Numbered from the stretch's first letter, positions 16,977 to 24,474 are shown. The stretch is DNA of 49,606 bases from an uncultured Mycoplasmatota bacterium (GCA_947649365.1 CANSRH010000013.1:1-49606), one strand, 5' to 3'. Notes: generated by a model from the letters alone, not told the origin. Translations and numbers: made by a program.

Positions 16977-17465
16977 TTATATTTTCTTCATTACTTCAAT
17001 ATTTCTATTGAAATAATCATTTTTATAATAAAATTTTTGAGCATTCTCATTATAAGCAAAAACATCAATTAAGACACCTTTACAACCAACTTCTTTAAAA
17101 TATTCTTCCATTTCATCTAATAATTGTTTACCAATCCCATTTGAACGACTTTTATTTGCTACAACTAGTTCTGTCACACGACCTCGTTTAGGTGCCTTAA
17201 AATCATAAGTGCTTTCTTCTTCATTATTTATAAGACCTACAATTAATCCCATGACGTTTTCATTCTCTATTGCTAAAAATATTTTTCCTTCGTACTTATT
17301 TACTTCATTCATCGTTTTTTCAAAGTATTTTTCTCTATATTCATTAGTCAAGATGTTATATTTTTCTTTATCTATCTCTGCAATATATTCTTGTAATTCA
17401 ACTAGCAAATCTTTAATTGCTTCATTATACTTGTTAGAATAATTTATTATTTCCAAAGTAATCAC
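16977..17465 (-). CDS. GNAT-family N-acetyltransferase
   Basis: 162 residues with the GNAT core: NVMGLIVGLI, then RVTELVVANKSRSNGIGKQLLDEMEEYFKEVG (motif A with R-S-N-G-I-G) and VFAYNENAQKFYYKNDYFNRNIEVMKK (motif B). First gene of the four-gene unit; 14 bases separate it from the next GNAT, to which it is not closely similar. Substrate unknown. Upstream DNA shares the region with the divergent small RNA promoter. Confidence 0.88.
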   Translation of the reverse strand: MITLEIINYSNKYNEAIKDLLVELQEYIAEIDKEKYNILTNEYREKYFEKTMNEVNKYEGKIFLAIENENVMGLIVGLINNEEESTYDFKAPKRGRVTELVVANKSRSNGIGKQLLDEMEEYFKEVGCKGVLIDVFAYNENAQKFYYKNDYFNRNIEVMKKI

Positions 17466-17510
17466 CCATAATAATTATAGCATTTAAGTCAATTTTTTCA
17501 TATACTCCCA

Positions 17511-17539
17511 TTGAAATTTAATACTAATTCATATATAAT
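17511..17539 (+). promoter_or_regulatory. Promoter of the 17.55-kb structured RNA
   Basis: TTGAAA (17511-17516), exactly 17 bases, perfect TATAAT (17534-17539). Predicted start near 17546. Confidence 0.7.
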
Positions 17540-17545
17540 ATTTTT

Positions 17546-17656
17546 AGAAAGAGAACAAAGTTCGTAACTTGTATGGGATTCGCTCCATTGACGAATCTGT
17601 TCGAACTTTTCGGACACTGGTATATAGAAATCAATTCAATTGAATTGGTTTTTTTG
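17546..17656 (+). ncRNA. Short structured RNA or attenuating leader
   Basis: Promoter, folded RNA and terminator lie in a 145-base block. AAGTTCG (17558-17564) pairs with CGAACTT (17602-17608), enclosing hairpin GATTCG / CGAATC (17577-17582, 17592-17597). A perfect-looking terminator follows at 17628-17656. The next gene begins 38 bases later with its own RBS, so the element is either a small RNA or a leader controlling that gene. I recognise no Rfam family. Confidence 0.55.
17628..17656 (+). terminator. Terminator/attenuator before the CxxC mini-protein gene
   Basis: Near-palindrome AATCAATTCAATTGAATTGG followed by seven T. Confidence 0.7.
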
Positions 17657-17694
17657 TTGTTACAAAGAAATCATCTTAAAGGAAGGATGGTGTT

Positions 17695-17970
17695 ATGATT
17701 AAGTTTATCACACAAGAGATACCTTTTGAGAAGTCTTTAAAGCAAAGATTAAAGTTTATCTGTCAATTCTGTAAAACCAAACCTACATTTATTAATGGCA
17801 ATATTAGAAAGATTGATAAAACTAATTTAAACTACCTAGAACCACACAAAATTATTGTAAATAATGTTACTTTTCTAGCATTTAACTATTCTACTGATAT
17901 TTATATAGGTAATTTAGGTAAAAAGATTAAATTAGTAGACCTTGAAGATTACATAAAGAATATGGCTTAA
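17695..17970 (+). CDS. Small CxxC protein of unknown function
   Basis: 91 residues with a basic N-terminal half carrying a CQFC pair (FICQFCKTKP, residues 28-37), possibly a half zinc site, then a beta-rich part (KIIVNNVTFLAFNYSTDIYIGN) and a short acidic helix (LVDLEDYIKNMA). No family recognised. RBS AAAGGAAGGATGG gives a convincing start. It sits between two promoter-hairpin-terminator leaders and ahead of the ORF6N gene in the accessory island. No membrane segment. Confidence 0.7.
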   Translation: MIKFITQEIPFEKSLKQRLKFICQFCKTKPTFINGNIRKIDKTNLNYLEPHKIIVNNVTFLAFNYSTDIYIGNLGKKIKLVDLEDYIKNMA

Positions 17971-17995
17971 ACACGAATAAAATAAGCAAATGATA

Positions 17996-18027
17996 TTGAC
18001 TTTTTCTCTTAAAAACTTTATTATAAT
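17996..18027 (+). promoter_or_regulatory. Possible promoter of the ORF6N leader
   Basis: TTGACT (17996-18001) and perfect TATAAT (18022-18027), but the 20-base spacer is longer than ideal; the -10 may act with another -35. Confidence 0.45.
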
Positions 18028-18033
18028 GGCGAA

Positions 18034-18161
18034 TAAGGGGTTATTTACATACCAAATCTTTTTAATGGGGTTATGATTTGGAAGTACACAATTTAGAAAA
18101 ACATAAGTTGAAGAGATAAAGGTAGTAGATGTATCTATGGGCTTTTATCTCTTATTTTTTT
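18034..18161 (+). promoter_or_regulatory. Structured 5' leader with intrinsic terminator ahead of the ORF6N gene
   Basis: The leader has hairpin CCAAATC (18052-18058) / GATTTGG (18075-18081), then a ten-base-pair stem AAGAGATAAA (18111-18120) / TTTATCTCTT (18144-18153) followed by a T-run. The gene starts only 17 bases after the T-run, so the terminator would control expression (attenuation) unless bypassed. The signal is unknown. Confidence 0.55.
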
Positions 18162-18177
18162 AGAAAGCGAGGTAACA

Positions 18178-19056
18178 ATGGGGAGTATCAATGTTTTAGA
18201 AAAAGAAAATAATATTGTTAATGTTAACAATAATGTAGAAAATATGATATATGAAATAAGAGGAGTTCAAGTAATGCTATCATCAGATGTGGCAAAGCTT
18301 TATCAAGTAGAAACAAGAAGAATTAATGAAGTTATTAAAAGAAATATTAAAAGATTTCCTGATACTTTTTGTTTTCAATTAACAGAAAATGAATTTTATA
18401 ACTTGAGGTCGCAATTTGCGATCTCAAGTGAAAATAGTCATGGTGGTGTAAGATATTTACCTTATGTTTTAACAGAACAAGGAATAATGATGTTATCAGG
18501 ACTTTTAAAAAGTGATATAGCAGTTAAAGTAAATGTACAAATTATTGATGCATTTGTAAAATTAAGAAGGTATGTTTCTAATAGTTTAATAAATAAAGAA
18601 ATGTTATTAAATCATGAAAACAGAATACTAAAGTTAGAAAACACTTTTAATAAAATGCAAGAAAAAGAAAAAATAAACACTATATTCTTTGAGGGTCAAA
18701 TATTTGATGCCTATACATTACTACTAGACCTATTTGATAATGCTAAAGAAGAAATAATTATTATTGATAATTATGCTTCCAAAGAACTTTTAAAAATCCT
18801 TAAAAATATTGACAAAAAAATACTACTTATTTCTAAAAATTTAGACGAAATATTAGTTAAAAAATACAATAGTGAATACTCTAATATAGAATTCAAAAAT
18901 CTTGATATATTCCACGATCGATTTTTAATTATAGATAGAAAAAAATTATATTCTTGTGGAGCATCATTTAAGGATTTAGGCAAAAAGTGTTTTGCTATTA
19001 ATGAAATGGAATCGAAAAAACTAATCGATGATTTATTAGATAAGATTTTCAGTTAA
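18178..19056 (+). CDS. ORF6N-domain protein with PLD-like C-terminus
   Basis: 292 residues. Residues 22-130 form an ORF6N/KilA-N-type DNA-binding domain: YEIRGVQVMLSSDVAKLYQVETRRINEVIKRN, FPDTFCFQLTENE, LPYVLTEQGIMMLSGLL. A coiled-coil linker follows (ENRILKLENTFNKMQEKEKIN). The C-terminal 120 residues look like a single phospholipase-D-type half: IIIIDNYAS and FHDRFLIIDRKKLYSCGAS, where H-D-R-x4-D replaces the usual H-x-K-x4-D. Such proteins occur in phage antirepressor contexts and as stand-alone chromosomal genes. It may bind DNA and act on nucleic acid or merely dimerise through the PLD fold. RBS GCGAGG precedes ATG. Expression may be attenuated by its leader. Confidence 0.85.
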   Translation: MGSINVLEKENNIVNVNNNVENMIYEIRGVQVMLSSDVAKLYQVETRRINEVIKRNIKRFPDTFCFQLTENEFYNLRSQFAISSENSHGGVRYLPYVLTEQGIMMLSGLLKSDIAVKVNVQIIDAFVKLRRYVSNSLINKEMLLNHENRILKLENTFNKMQEKEKINTIFFEGQIFDAYTLLLDLFDNAKEEIIIIDNYASKELLKILKNIDKKILLISKNLDEILVKKYNSEYSNIEFKNLDIFHDRFLIIDRKKLYSCGASFKDLGKKCFAINEMESKKLIDDLLDKIFS

Positions 19057-19113
19057 AATTTTATTTTTTATTGTATTTTTGATATACTCCTGACTTTGAC
19101 AATTTAAAAAAGT

Positions 19114-19165
19114 AAAAATCTCTCAAACCTAGTGTTTAAGCTAGATTACTAGAGATTTTTGTTTT
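19114..19165 (+). terminator. Terminator of ORF6N gene
   Basis: AAAAATCTCT / AGAGATTTTT ten-base-pair stem with a 27-base loop and trailing T-rich sequence. Confidence 0.7.
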
Positions 19166-19179
19166 AAAAAAAATGCGTA

Positions 19180-19341
19180 CTATTTTTGGATTTTAATCGT
19201 GTTAAAAATTTTTTTCATTTTTTTATAACTTATGATTTCAAAATCAGTATTAAAATTAGAGAAATTATGAAGATTATCAGTTAAAATAGTTCTTTCATAA
19301 ATAGGTTCATACTCAATTCCTTTATACTCTAAGACATTCAT
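19180..19341 (-). CDS. Possible 53-residue protein or gene fragment
   Basis: An open frame starting ATG AAT GTC and ending TAG gives a 53-residue product (begins MNVLEYKGIEYEPIYERTIL, ends KKIFNTIKIQK). No Shine-Dalgarno is visible and no family recognised. It may be the remnant of a larger gene, in line with the decayed GNAT next to it. Confidence 0.3.
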   Translation of the reverse strand: MNVLEYKGIEYEPIYERTILTDNLHNFSNFNTDFEIISYKKMKKIFNTIKIQK

Positions 19342-19405
19342 ATTTTTTAAAGTAAAATCGTCGTTATAATTATGTTAGTTCAAATCACTGTTTAAGATTT
19401 ATTTT

Positions 19406-19847
19406 TTATTTTAATGTTTTATGATATTGTGTTTCTTCTTCATCACTTAATTCTAAAATTTGTTTAAAATCTGCTGATTCTATAGTTTTTAAACCATATT
19501 TATTTGTATTATCAACATTTGCAATTATTAAATCTACATTTCTTTGTGTTTTTAAAATTAACGAAATTTCATTTAGAATTAATTTACCATAACCTTTCCA
19601 TAATACTTTTTTAAAACTGCGTAATAAATAGATATTGTTCTTCCCTTAATTGTTTTTACAATTGAACTTAATCCTAAATATCTTATAATTCCTTCTTTAC
19701 TTTCAACAAGGTAATTATACTCCCCCCTGAATTGCCATTTTCTATTTTTCCTAAATATGGCGTAGAATTAGATATTTCCTTTAATATATTATAGTGAATT
19801 TCATTATTTTTTTCTATTTTAATAAAGTTTAAATATTTTCCTTTCAT
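19406..19847 (-). pseudogene. GNAT acetyltransferase, frameshifted
   Basis: Joined frames give about 145 residues: MKGKYLNFIKIEKNNEIHYN, then TPYLGKIENG, a shift at a C6 tract (19722-19727), EYNYLVESKEGIIRYLGLSS and TISIYYAVLKKYYGKGYGKL (acetyl-CoA loop G-K-G-Y-G-K), with a second shift near 19591-19600, and a tail NVDNTNKYGLKTIESADF typical of GNAT motif B. Two frame breaks mean no functional product is made unless both are sequencing errors. Confidence 0.65.
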
Positions 19848-20084
19848 AATTTCTTATAGAATCAATCTAAAGGAAATGTCATTCCAAAAATTGATTTTTC
19901 TCCTTTCTATATAATTTTTTTAATTTATTATACTTTTCAAATTATACTAAATCCCACACTATGGATTGATATTTTCATAATTTAAGCTATTTAACTAGAT
20001 TTTTTATATAACTCATTATATCATAAGTTACTTTTTCATTTTAAAAATTTAAATCTTTTATTCTACTTGTAAATTTGTCTTTAT
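19848..20084. other. Gene-free AT-rich spacer
   Basis: No supported reading frame or RNA structure recognised; it separates the decayed GNAT from the large RNA promoter. Confidence 0.6.
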
Positions 20085-20113
20085 TTGACATTTTAATGTA
20101 AATGTGATATACT
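20085..20113 (+). promoter_or_regulatory. Strong promoter of the large ncRNA
   Basis: Perfect -35 TTGACA (20085-20090), 17-base spacer, TATACT (20108-20113); predicted start near A20120. Confidence 0.85.
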
Positions 20114-20119
20114 TTAATT

Positions 20120-20617
20120 ACGTGGTGCATTATTCTAGTCGTACAAGATAATATGAAGGTAGGGCTAAAAATCTACCAATTGTGTGAAGAGCACTTTATA
20201 TATTCTGCTTTTTTCGCCCAGAGAAGGGTGGGTATATAATTTTAGATTTAAGGAAACGTTATAATGGCATATAACTATATCCTTTTATCGAGGCGCGTGA
20301 AACGATAAAAGCACATGTCGTGCGTGGTAATGTGGGATAAGTTAATCTTTGAAAACATTATTGCAAAAGCGAATAAGTATTATTCTTCTTACGTTAGGGA
20401 AAACCTCTAGAGTGTCAACATCACAAGGATTAAGGTACGGACTAAGTGGCAATCGAGTAATTAATATGGTGACATTTAATTATTTTCTATAAAGGGGAAA
20501 TCGCCGGAGGGTAACCAAAGGAGAGAAAATAGAGAAATTCGACTCGACCTAAGCCGTAAAATTAATTTGTGAGATACCACTTATATAGTTTTTAAAAAGT
20601 TCTTCGGAACTTTTTTT
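20120..20617 (+). ncRNA. ole: Large (about 500 nt) structured RNA, OLE-like candidate
   Basis: No long reading frame exists here, yet the sequence is GC-richer and far more structured than its flanks. It has a consensus promoter and a terminator. Supported pairings: closing GTGGT (20122-20126) / ACCAC (20576-20580); long-range TAGTC-GTAC (20136-20144) with GTAC-G-GACTA (20435-20444); GGTAG / CTACC (20158-20177); a nine-base-pair hairpin CTTTTATCG / CGATAAAAG (20282-20311); GAATAA / TTATTC; and AATTAA / TTAATT. It lacks RNase P, tmRNA and group I/II signatures. Length and position immediately upstream of a small CNNM-like membrane protein resemble OLE RNA with oapA in other Bacillota. ROOL, GOLLD or an unnamed class are alternatives. 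RNA gene: confident; class: not. Confidence 0.75.
20594..20617 (+). terminator. Terminator of the large ncRNA
   Basis: AAAAAGTTC - TTCG tetraloop - GAAC followed by seven T. Confidence 0.85.
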
Positions 20618-20648
20618 CATAGAAAAATGTAGCATAGGAGTGAAACTT

Positions 20649-21158
20649 ATGAAATATAAATGGATATTACAAGTCTTTGTTCTTTCTTTTTTGTTATCAG
20701 CAGTTTTTAGTGGTCTTTCTTCTTTTGTCTCTGATTTTAATGTTATTTTGTTAATTGTTATTCTTTTCATCGTTATTGGTATTGGGATTTTATTTGATAT
20801 GATTGGTGTTGCTGTATTAACTGCTGAGGAAGCTCCATTTCATGCAAGAAGTGCTAAAAAAATAAATTCAGCAAAGGCTTCTTTAAAATTAATAAAAAAT
20901 AGTACGAAAGTATCTAGTATTTGTAATGATATTGTTGGAGATATCTGTGGGATTGTTAGTGGTAGCTTGGGTGCAACATTAACACTCTATTTGATAGGGA
21001 ACTTTCACATTCATCCCCTACTTTCTACTATCTTGGTTACTTCTTTTATTTCTGCATTCACCGTTGGTGGAAAAGCTTATTTTAAAAACATCGCTACGAA
21101 AAATAGTGATGGAATCGTTTTGATGGTTGGAAAGATTATGCAAGTTTTTAGTAAATAA
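20649..21158 (+). CDS. Small polytopic membrane protein, OapA-like/CNNM-related
   Basis: 169 residues with about four hydrophobic segments (residues 5-25, 28-52, 95-120, 122-142). Between helices two and three lies a conserved-looking cytoplasmic stretch, TAEEAPFHARSAKKINSAK, then STKVSSICNDIVGDICGIVSGS. The A-E-E and N-D-x-x-G-D pattern resembles the DUF21/CNNM (CorB) membrane domain, but no CBS domains follow. OLE-associated protein A is a small membrane protein encoded right after OLE RNA; the context here (about 30 bases after a 500-nt structured RNA) is the same. That identity is inferred, not shown. AGGAG lies eight bases before ATG 20649; GTG at 20640 is an alternative. Confidence 0.6.
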   Translation: MKYKWILQVFVLSFLLSAVFSGLSSFVSDFNVILLIVILFIVIGIGILFDMIGVAVLTAEEAPFHARSAKKINSAKASLKLIKNSTKVSSICNDIVGDICGIVSGSLGATLTLYLIGNFHIHPLLSTILVTSFISAFTVGGKAYFKNIATKNSDGIVLMVGKIMQVFSK

Positions 21159-21162
21159 AAAG

Positions 21163-21190
21163 AAATACCATTTTTGTTGATGGTATTTTT
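21163..21190 (+). terminator. Terminator of the OapA-like gene
   Basis: AAATACCAT / ATGGTATTT stem with following T-run; the converging pepD ends at its edge. Confidence 0.7.
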
Positions 21191-22512
21191 TATATTTGTT
21201 CTAATAACTTAATTAGTAAGTTATACGTTTTCATCCATGATTTTATATAAGTAATTTCTTCTGTGGTATGAAATTTTTCTATATTACTTCCTATGGAAAT
21301 AATATCTAAATCTTTTATTCTTTTTTTTATTGTCGAACATTCTATAGAGCCATGCCATATTTCTTCTTTGGGATACTCTCTATATTCTTCTATATATACT
21401 TTTTTATAATCTTCTAATAGTTTCGATTTTTTGTTAGGTTTCCATATCGAATCTTCATAAATTTCATTTACTTGAAAGTTGTTTTTTTCTTGTTTGCTTT
21501 TCTCATTCATAAAGATTAATTCTTTTTCGTTGGTACTTCTCATTACATACTCCATTTTCACTTTGTTTCCAATTGTTTTAATTCGTCCTAAGTTAGCAGA
21601 GGAAACATCTTTTTTTTGGATACCACTTTGTAAATCTACTATTTGATTTAAAATATTTTTTGTATCTTCTTTTGTAAAACTTAGTGTATTCTCTATTTTT
21701 GTAACTTTTATATTTTCTTCATTTGCTATGTTTTCTATATTCAATTCTGTGTTTATTATTGCTTCACAAAATGTAGCTATATCATTTTCATTTATACCAC
21801 CATTTATACTTTTCAAATAAATTTCATTGTTTTTTAATAAATTCGCCATTGTGCTAATTGCATTTGTTTTTGAACCTTCCATATTTTCACTTGAATTTCC
21901 TCCTGGAAAATTATCCATTAAAATTTTATAACTTTGCATACAATTTTCTATTAAAGTTCCTTTATAAAAATACTCATTACATATATCTCCATCTGCTCCG
22001 ATAATAATAGAGTCGTATTTTGCATTGTCTAAATTAATCATTCTTTTACTAACAACTTTTCCATAAGGAAAAGTAACTGCTCCATTAAAGGTTGTTTCTT
22101 CTTCTGATGTTAAGAGAATTTCTAAATCCGGATGTATTAAATTTTTATTTTCTATTATTGTTAGTAGTAAAGTTAACCCTACTCCTTGATCAGCCCCTAA
22201 AGAAGTGTCTTTAGAAGTCACTTTATCTCCTTTTATGATTACCTCTATTCCATCTGTCTCAAAGTTATGTATACTATCTTTCTTTTTTACACAAACCATA
22301 TCTAAATGTGCTTGCAAAGCAATGGGTTCTGTATTTTTGTTTCCTTTTTTCTTGATTAGGACGTTGTTATTTCTATCTTTATAAACATATAAATTATTTT
22401 CTTTGGCAATGTTTACAAAAAAGTTTGCAATTTGTTCTTCATTTCCTGATTCTCTTGGAACTTTCGCAATTCTTAAAAAATTATCAATTAAGGTTTTTCT
22501 TGTATTTAACAT
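21190..22512 (-). CDS. pepD: M20-family aminoacyl-histidine dipeptidase (PepD)
   Basis: Cleaves Xaa-His and other dipeptides with two metal ions. 440 residues. Visible metal-site motifs: ALQAHLDMV (H-x-D), TSLGADQGVG (bridging Asp; the usual N of ADNG is Q here), LTSEEETTFNGA (general-base Glu and Glu ligand) and LDNAKYDSIIIGADGD. A lid domain carries NFPGGNSSENM, and SIGSNIEKFHTTEE has the terminal His ligand. Slightly shorter than the typical 480-490. Last of three translationally coupled genes: its ATG overlaps the end of the dehydrogenase gene by seven bases. Cytoplasmic. Confidence 0.9.
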   Translation of the reverse strand: MLNTRKTLIDNFLRIAKVPRESGNEEQIANFFVNIAKENNLYVYKDRNNNVLIKKKGNKNTEPIALQAHLDMVCVKKKDSIHNFETDGIEVIIKGDKVTSKDTSLGADQGVGLTLLLTIIENKNLIHPDLEILLTSEEETTFNGAVTFPYGKVVSKRMINLDNAKYDSIIIGADGDICNEYFYKGTLIENCMQSYKILMDNFPGGNSSENMEGSKTNAISTMANLLKNNEIYLKSINGGINENDIATFCEAIINTELNIENIANEENIKVTKIENTLSFTKEDTKNILNQIVDLQSGIQKKDVSSANLGRIKTIGNKVKMEYVMRSTNEKELIFMNEKSKQEKNNFQVNEIYEDSIWKPNKKSKLLEDYKKVYIEEYREYPKEEIWHGSIECSTIKKRIKDLDIISIGSNIEKFHTTEEITYIKSWMKTYNLLIKLLEQI

Positions 22513-23453
22513 TTTCTAATTCTTTCCTTTGCTTCATTTATAATTTTCTCTGCAAGTTCTACATCCATTCTATCAATTGCTTGTTTGGATACACCAGCAG
22601 TATGAGGTGTTACTATAACATTTCTTCTATAGGTAGATATTAATGCTTCGTATTCTTCTGTGTCAATATCTAAACCTACACAAAAGGATGGATTTTTATC
22701 TGATTTTTCTAATAAAGCATACATGTCTACAACATTCACTCTAGAAGTATTTATAAATGTAGCAGTTGGCTTGATCAGTTCTATTTTTTCTTTTGAAATT
22801 AAGTGTTTTGTTTCATCGTTTAAAGGAATACTTACACTTATAATGTCACTTTCTTTTAATACTTCTTCTAAAGATTTAAATACAATTCCCATGTTTAATA
22901 AATCTTGATGTTTTTCTGGATTTTTAGTATAGCAAATCATTGGCATATGAAATACTTGAGCAATTTTTATTACTTCTTTTGTGATATTCCCTGCACCAAT
23001 TAAACCTAAAGTTTTACCTGTAATGTCTTCTGGTCTTTCATGGAGATTTTTCTTGTTGCCTTTTTTATTGAGCACTAATGCATTTGATTCATAAATTCTT
23101 TTTTGAAGTGCTAAAATTAAAGAAAATATGTGTTCTGCAACAGAAATAGTATTGGCATCTTTAATATTTATCACATGAATCTCTTTGCTCTGTCTTACTT
23201 CTTTATCTATATGGTCTAATCCAATAGAAAGTGTTGCAATTATTTTAGGAGTTTTTATTGACTTTAGTATTTCTTTTGAAATTTTAGTTTTTACACCGAT
23301 AATTAAAATATCATAATTTTCTAATAAAGTTATGCATTCTTCTGAACTTGGTATGTCCCCCGCATCATTTAGGATAAGTTCTATATTATTTTTTTCTAAA
23401 ATTTCTTTTGCTTTTTTATTTAAATCTGGGATTATTGAATAGGCTTTTAACAT
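22506..23453 (-). CDS. D-isomer-specific 2-hydroxyacid dehydrogenase
   Basis: 315 residues. Two-domain formate/lactate dehydrogenase fold: TLSIGLDHID, the NAD-binding TLGLIGAGNITKEV (G-x-G-x-x-T), DIISVSIPLNDETKHLI, FINTSRVNVVDMYAL (catalytic Arg), GLDIDTEE (catalytic Glu/Asp region) and VTPHTAGVS with the catalytic His. The family includes SerA and D-lactate dehydrogenase; the substrate is not deducible. It overlaps pepD and the upstream nucleotidase by seven bases each, so all three are translated as a coupled unit. Confidence 0.9.
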   Translation of the reverse strand: MLKAYSIIPDLNKKAKEILEKNNIELILNDAGDIPSSEECITLLENYDILIIGVKTKISKEILKSIKTPKIIATLSIGLDHIDKEVRQSKEIHVINIKDANTISVAEHIFSLILALQKRIYESNALVLNKKGNKKNLHERPEDITGKTLGLIGAGNITKEVIKIAQVFHMPMICYTKNPEKHQDLLNMGIVFKSLEEVLKESDIISVSIPLNDETKHLISKEKIELIKPTATFINTSRVNVVDMYALLEKSDKNPSFCVGLDIDTEEYEALISTYRRNVIVTPHTAGVSKQAIDRMDVELAEKIINEAKERIRKC

Positions 23454-24067
23454 TTTTCTTCCTCTTTCTTTTTTATTTCTTTTAACTTCTTATAAATATC
23501 ATACCAACTAAAACAGCGAATAATATTGTTATTTTTACAATTTCTATTGTAACTTGTATCATAACAGAATACTTGTAAATATTTGGATAGTTCTTTTATA
23601 TTATTGGGATTGTCTTCTATCATAACGTCTATTTTATACTCTTCTATTTCTTCTTTTTTTCTTTCATTTTTTGCTTTAGAGAAAATTAATTTATCATAAA
23701 TAATATTTTGTTCTTTTAGCCAGTTTTTTACTAAATTTCTCATGTGTTCTCCTAGTTTATCTTCCCTATTGGATAACCATCTTGCTGTAATGATATAAAT
23801 TTCGTTGCCTTCTTCTTTTAATTTTTTTATAACTTCAGAGGCAAAAGGTCTTGCTTGTTCTTTTGTGGCGTAAAATTCAATATACTTATTCCAAAATTCA
23901 TCTTCTTGTTTTTCTGTTATGTTCAATGTTTTGAATGCATCATAATCGCTTTTTTCCAAATCTATGTGATATTCTATTTCATTTTCCACACAATATTTCG
24001 TTAGATAATCTATTGTGAATTGTTCTACGTTGGTTAGTACACCATCTATATCTATTCCTATGCGCAT
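23447..24067 (-). CDS. NT5C-type 5'(3')-deoxyribonucleotidase-like HAD phosphatase
   Basis: 206 residues from MRIGIDIDGVLTN, which holds HAD motif I (D-x-D-G-V). Motif II is IYIITARW, and motif IV is the acidic IDVMIEDNPNNIKEL near the C-terminus. The arrangement is that of the NT5C / YqfW group that dephosphorylates nucleoside monophosphates or a related small phosphate. The frame is open 51 codons upstream, but the ATG at 24067 begins exactly at motif I and has AAAGGAAC before it. First gene of a coupled unit with the dehydrogenase and pepD. Confidence 0.85.
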   Translation of the reverse strand: MRIGIDIDGVLTNVEQFTIDYLTKYCVENEIEYHIDLEKSDYDAFKTLNITEKQEDEFWNKYIEFYATKEQARPFASEVIKKLKEEGNEIYIITARWLSNREDKLGEHMRNLVKNWLKEQNIIYDKLIFSKAKNERKKEEIEEYKIDVMIEDNPNNIKELSKYLQVFCYDTSYNRNCKNNNIIRCFSWYDIYKKLKEIKKKEEEKC

Positions 24068-24206
24068 TTTTTGTTCCTTTCTAAAGTTTAAAATTAGTAC
24101 TCTTTTTTTCATTTTATTTCTGTAAATATTATACCAAACAATGACAAGGTAAGAATGCTTTTTTATTTGAAATGTTATTCTATTATAAATGTATAATTGG
24201 AGATAA

Positions 24207-24419
24207 GTTAATAAAAACAATTATTGTTCTAAAGAAGAGCTAAAAGAAACAGCAAATGAACTTAAATATATAAAAATTCATTTAGAAGAAGATCCAAGTT
24301 ATGATAATACAGAAGATTTAAAGAAAATTTTATTATCTAATGGCAAATCACACTGCAGAGATTATCAATTTGGCTTGATAGAAATTATTGTGTTTCCTTT
24401 TTATTTTAGTCATTTATAA
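24207..24419 (+). pseudogene. Start-less fragment of a small acidic protein
   Basis: An open plus-strand frame of 70 codons without ATG, GTG or TTG at its head (NNYCSKEELKETANELKYIK, then IHLEEDPSYDNTEDLKKILL). The helical, acidic composition looks protein-like, but there is no start or ribosome binding site, so it is read as a remnant. No family recognised. Confidence 0.35.
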
Positions 24420-24435
24420 ATGATACATTTTTTGG

Positions 24436-24474
24436 CACTCGATGTTGACAGGTGCTACACCCGAGTGTTACTAT
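24436..24474 (+). promoter_or_regulatory. htpG promoter with overlapping dyad
   Basis: TTGACA (24445-24450), 18 bases, TACTAT (24469-24474). An inverted repeat CACTCG (24436-24441) / CGAGTG (24462-24467) straddles the -35, resembling the arms of a heat-shock operator, but the 20-base spacing does not fit CIRCE (nine bases). Confidence 0.6.

Noticed and set aside
20120-20617. RNase P RNA or tmRNA
   Set aside because: The RNase P P4 strands (GAGGAAAGTC and ACAGAA) are missing, and tmRNA would need a tRNA-like pair of ends with CCA and a tag frame; neither is present despite a TTCGACTC near 20537.
20120-20617. Group I intron core
   Set aside because: The GACTA / TAGTC pair occurs in the wrong order (TAGTC first), and no S-strand motif (ATAGTCC type) follows; no split exon is seen.
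24436-24467. CIRCE operator for HrcA
   Set aside because: Arms are similar but the spacing is about 20 instead of nine bases and the outer bases do not match.
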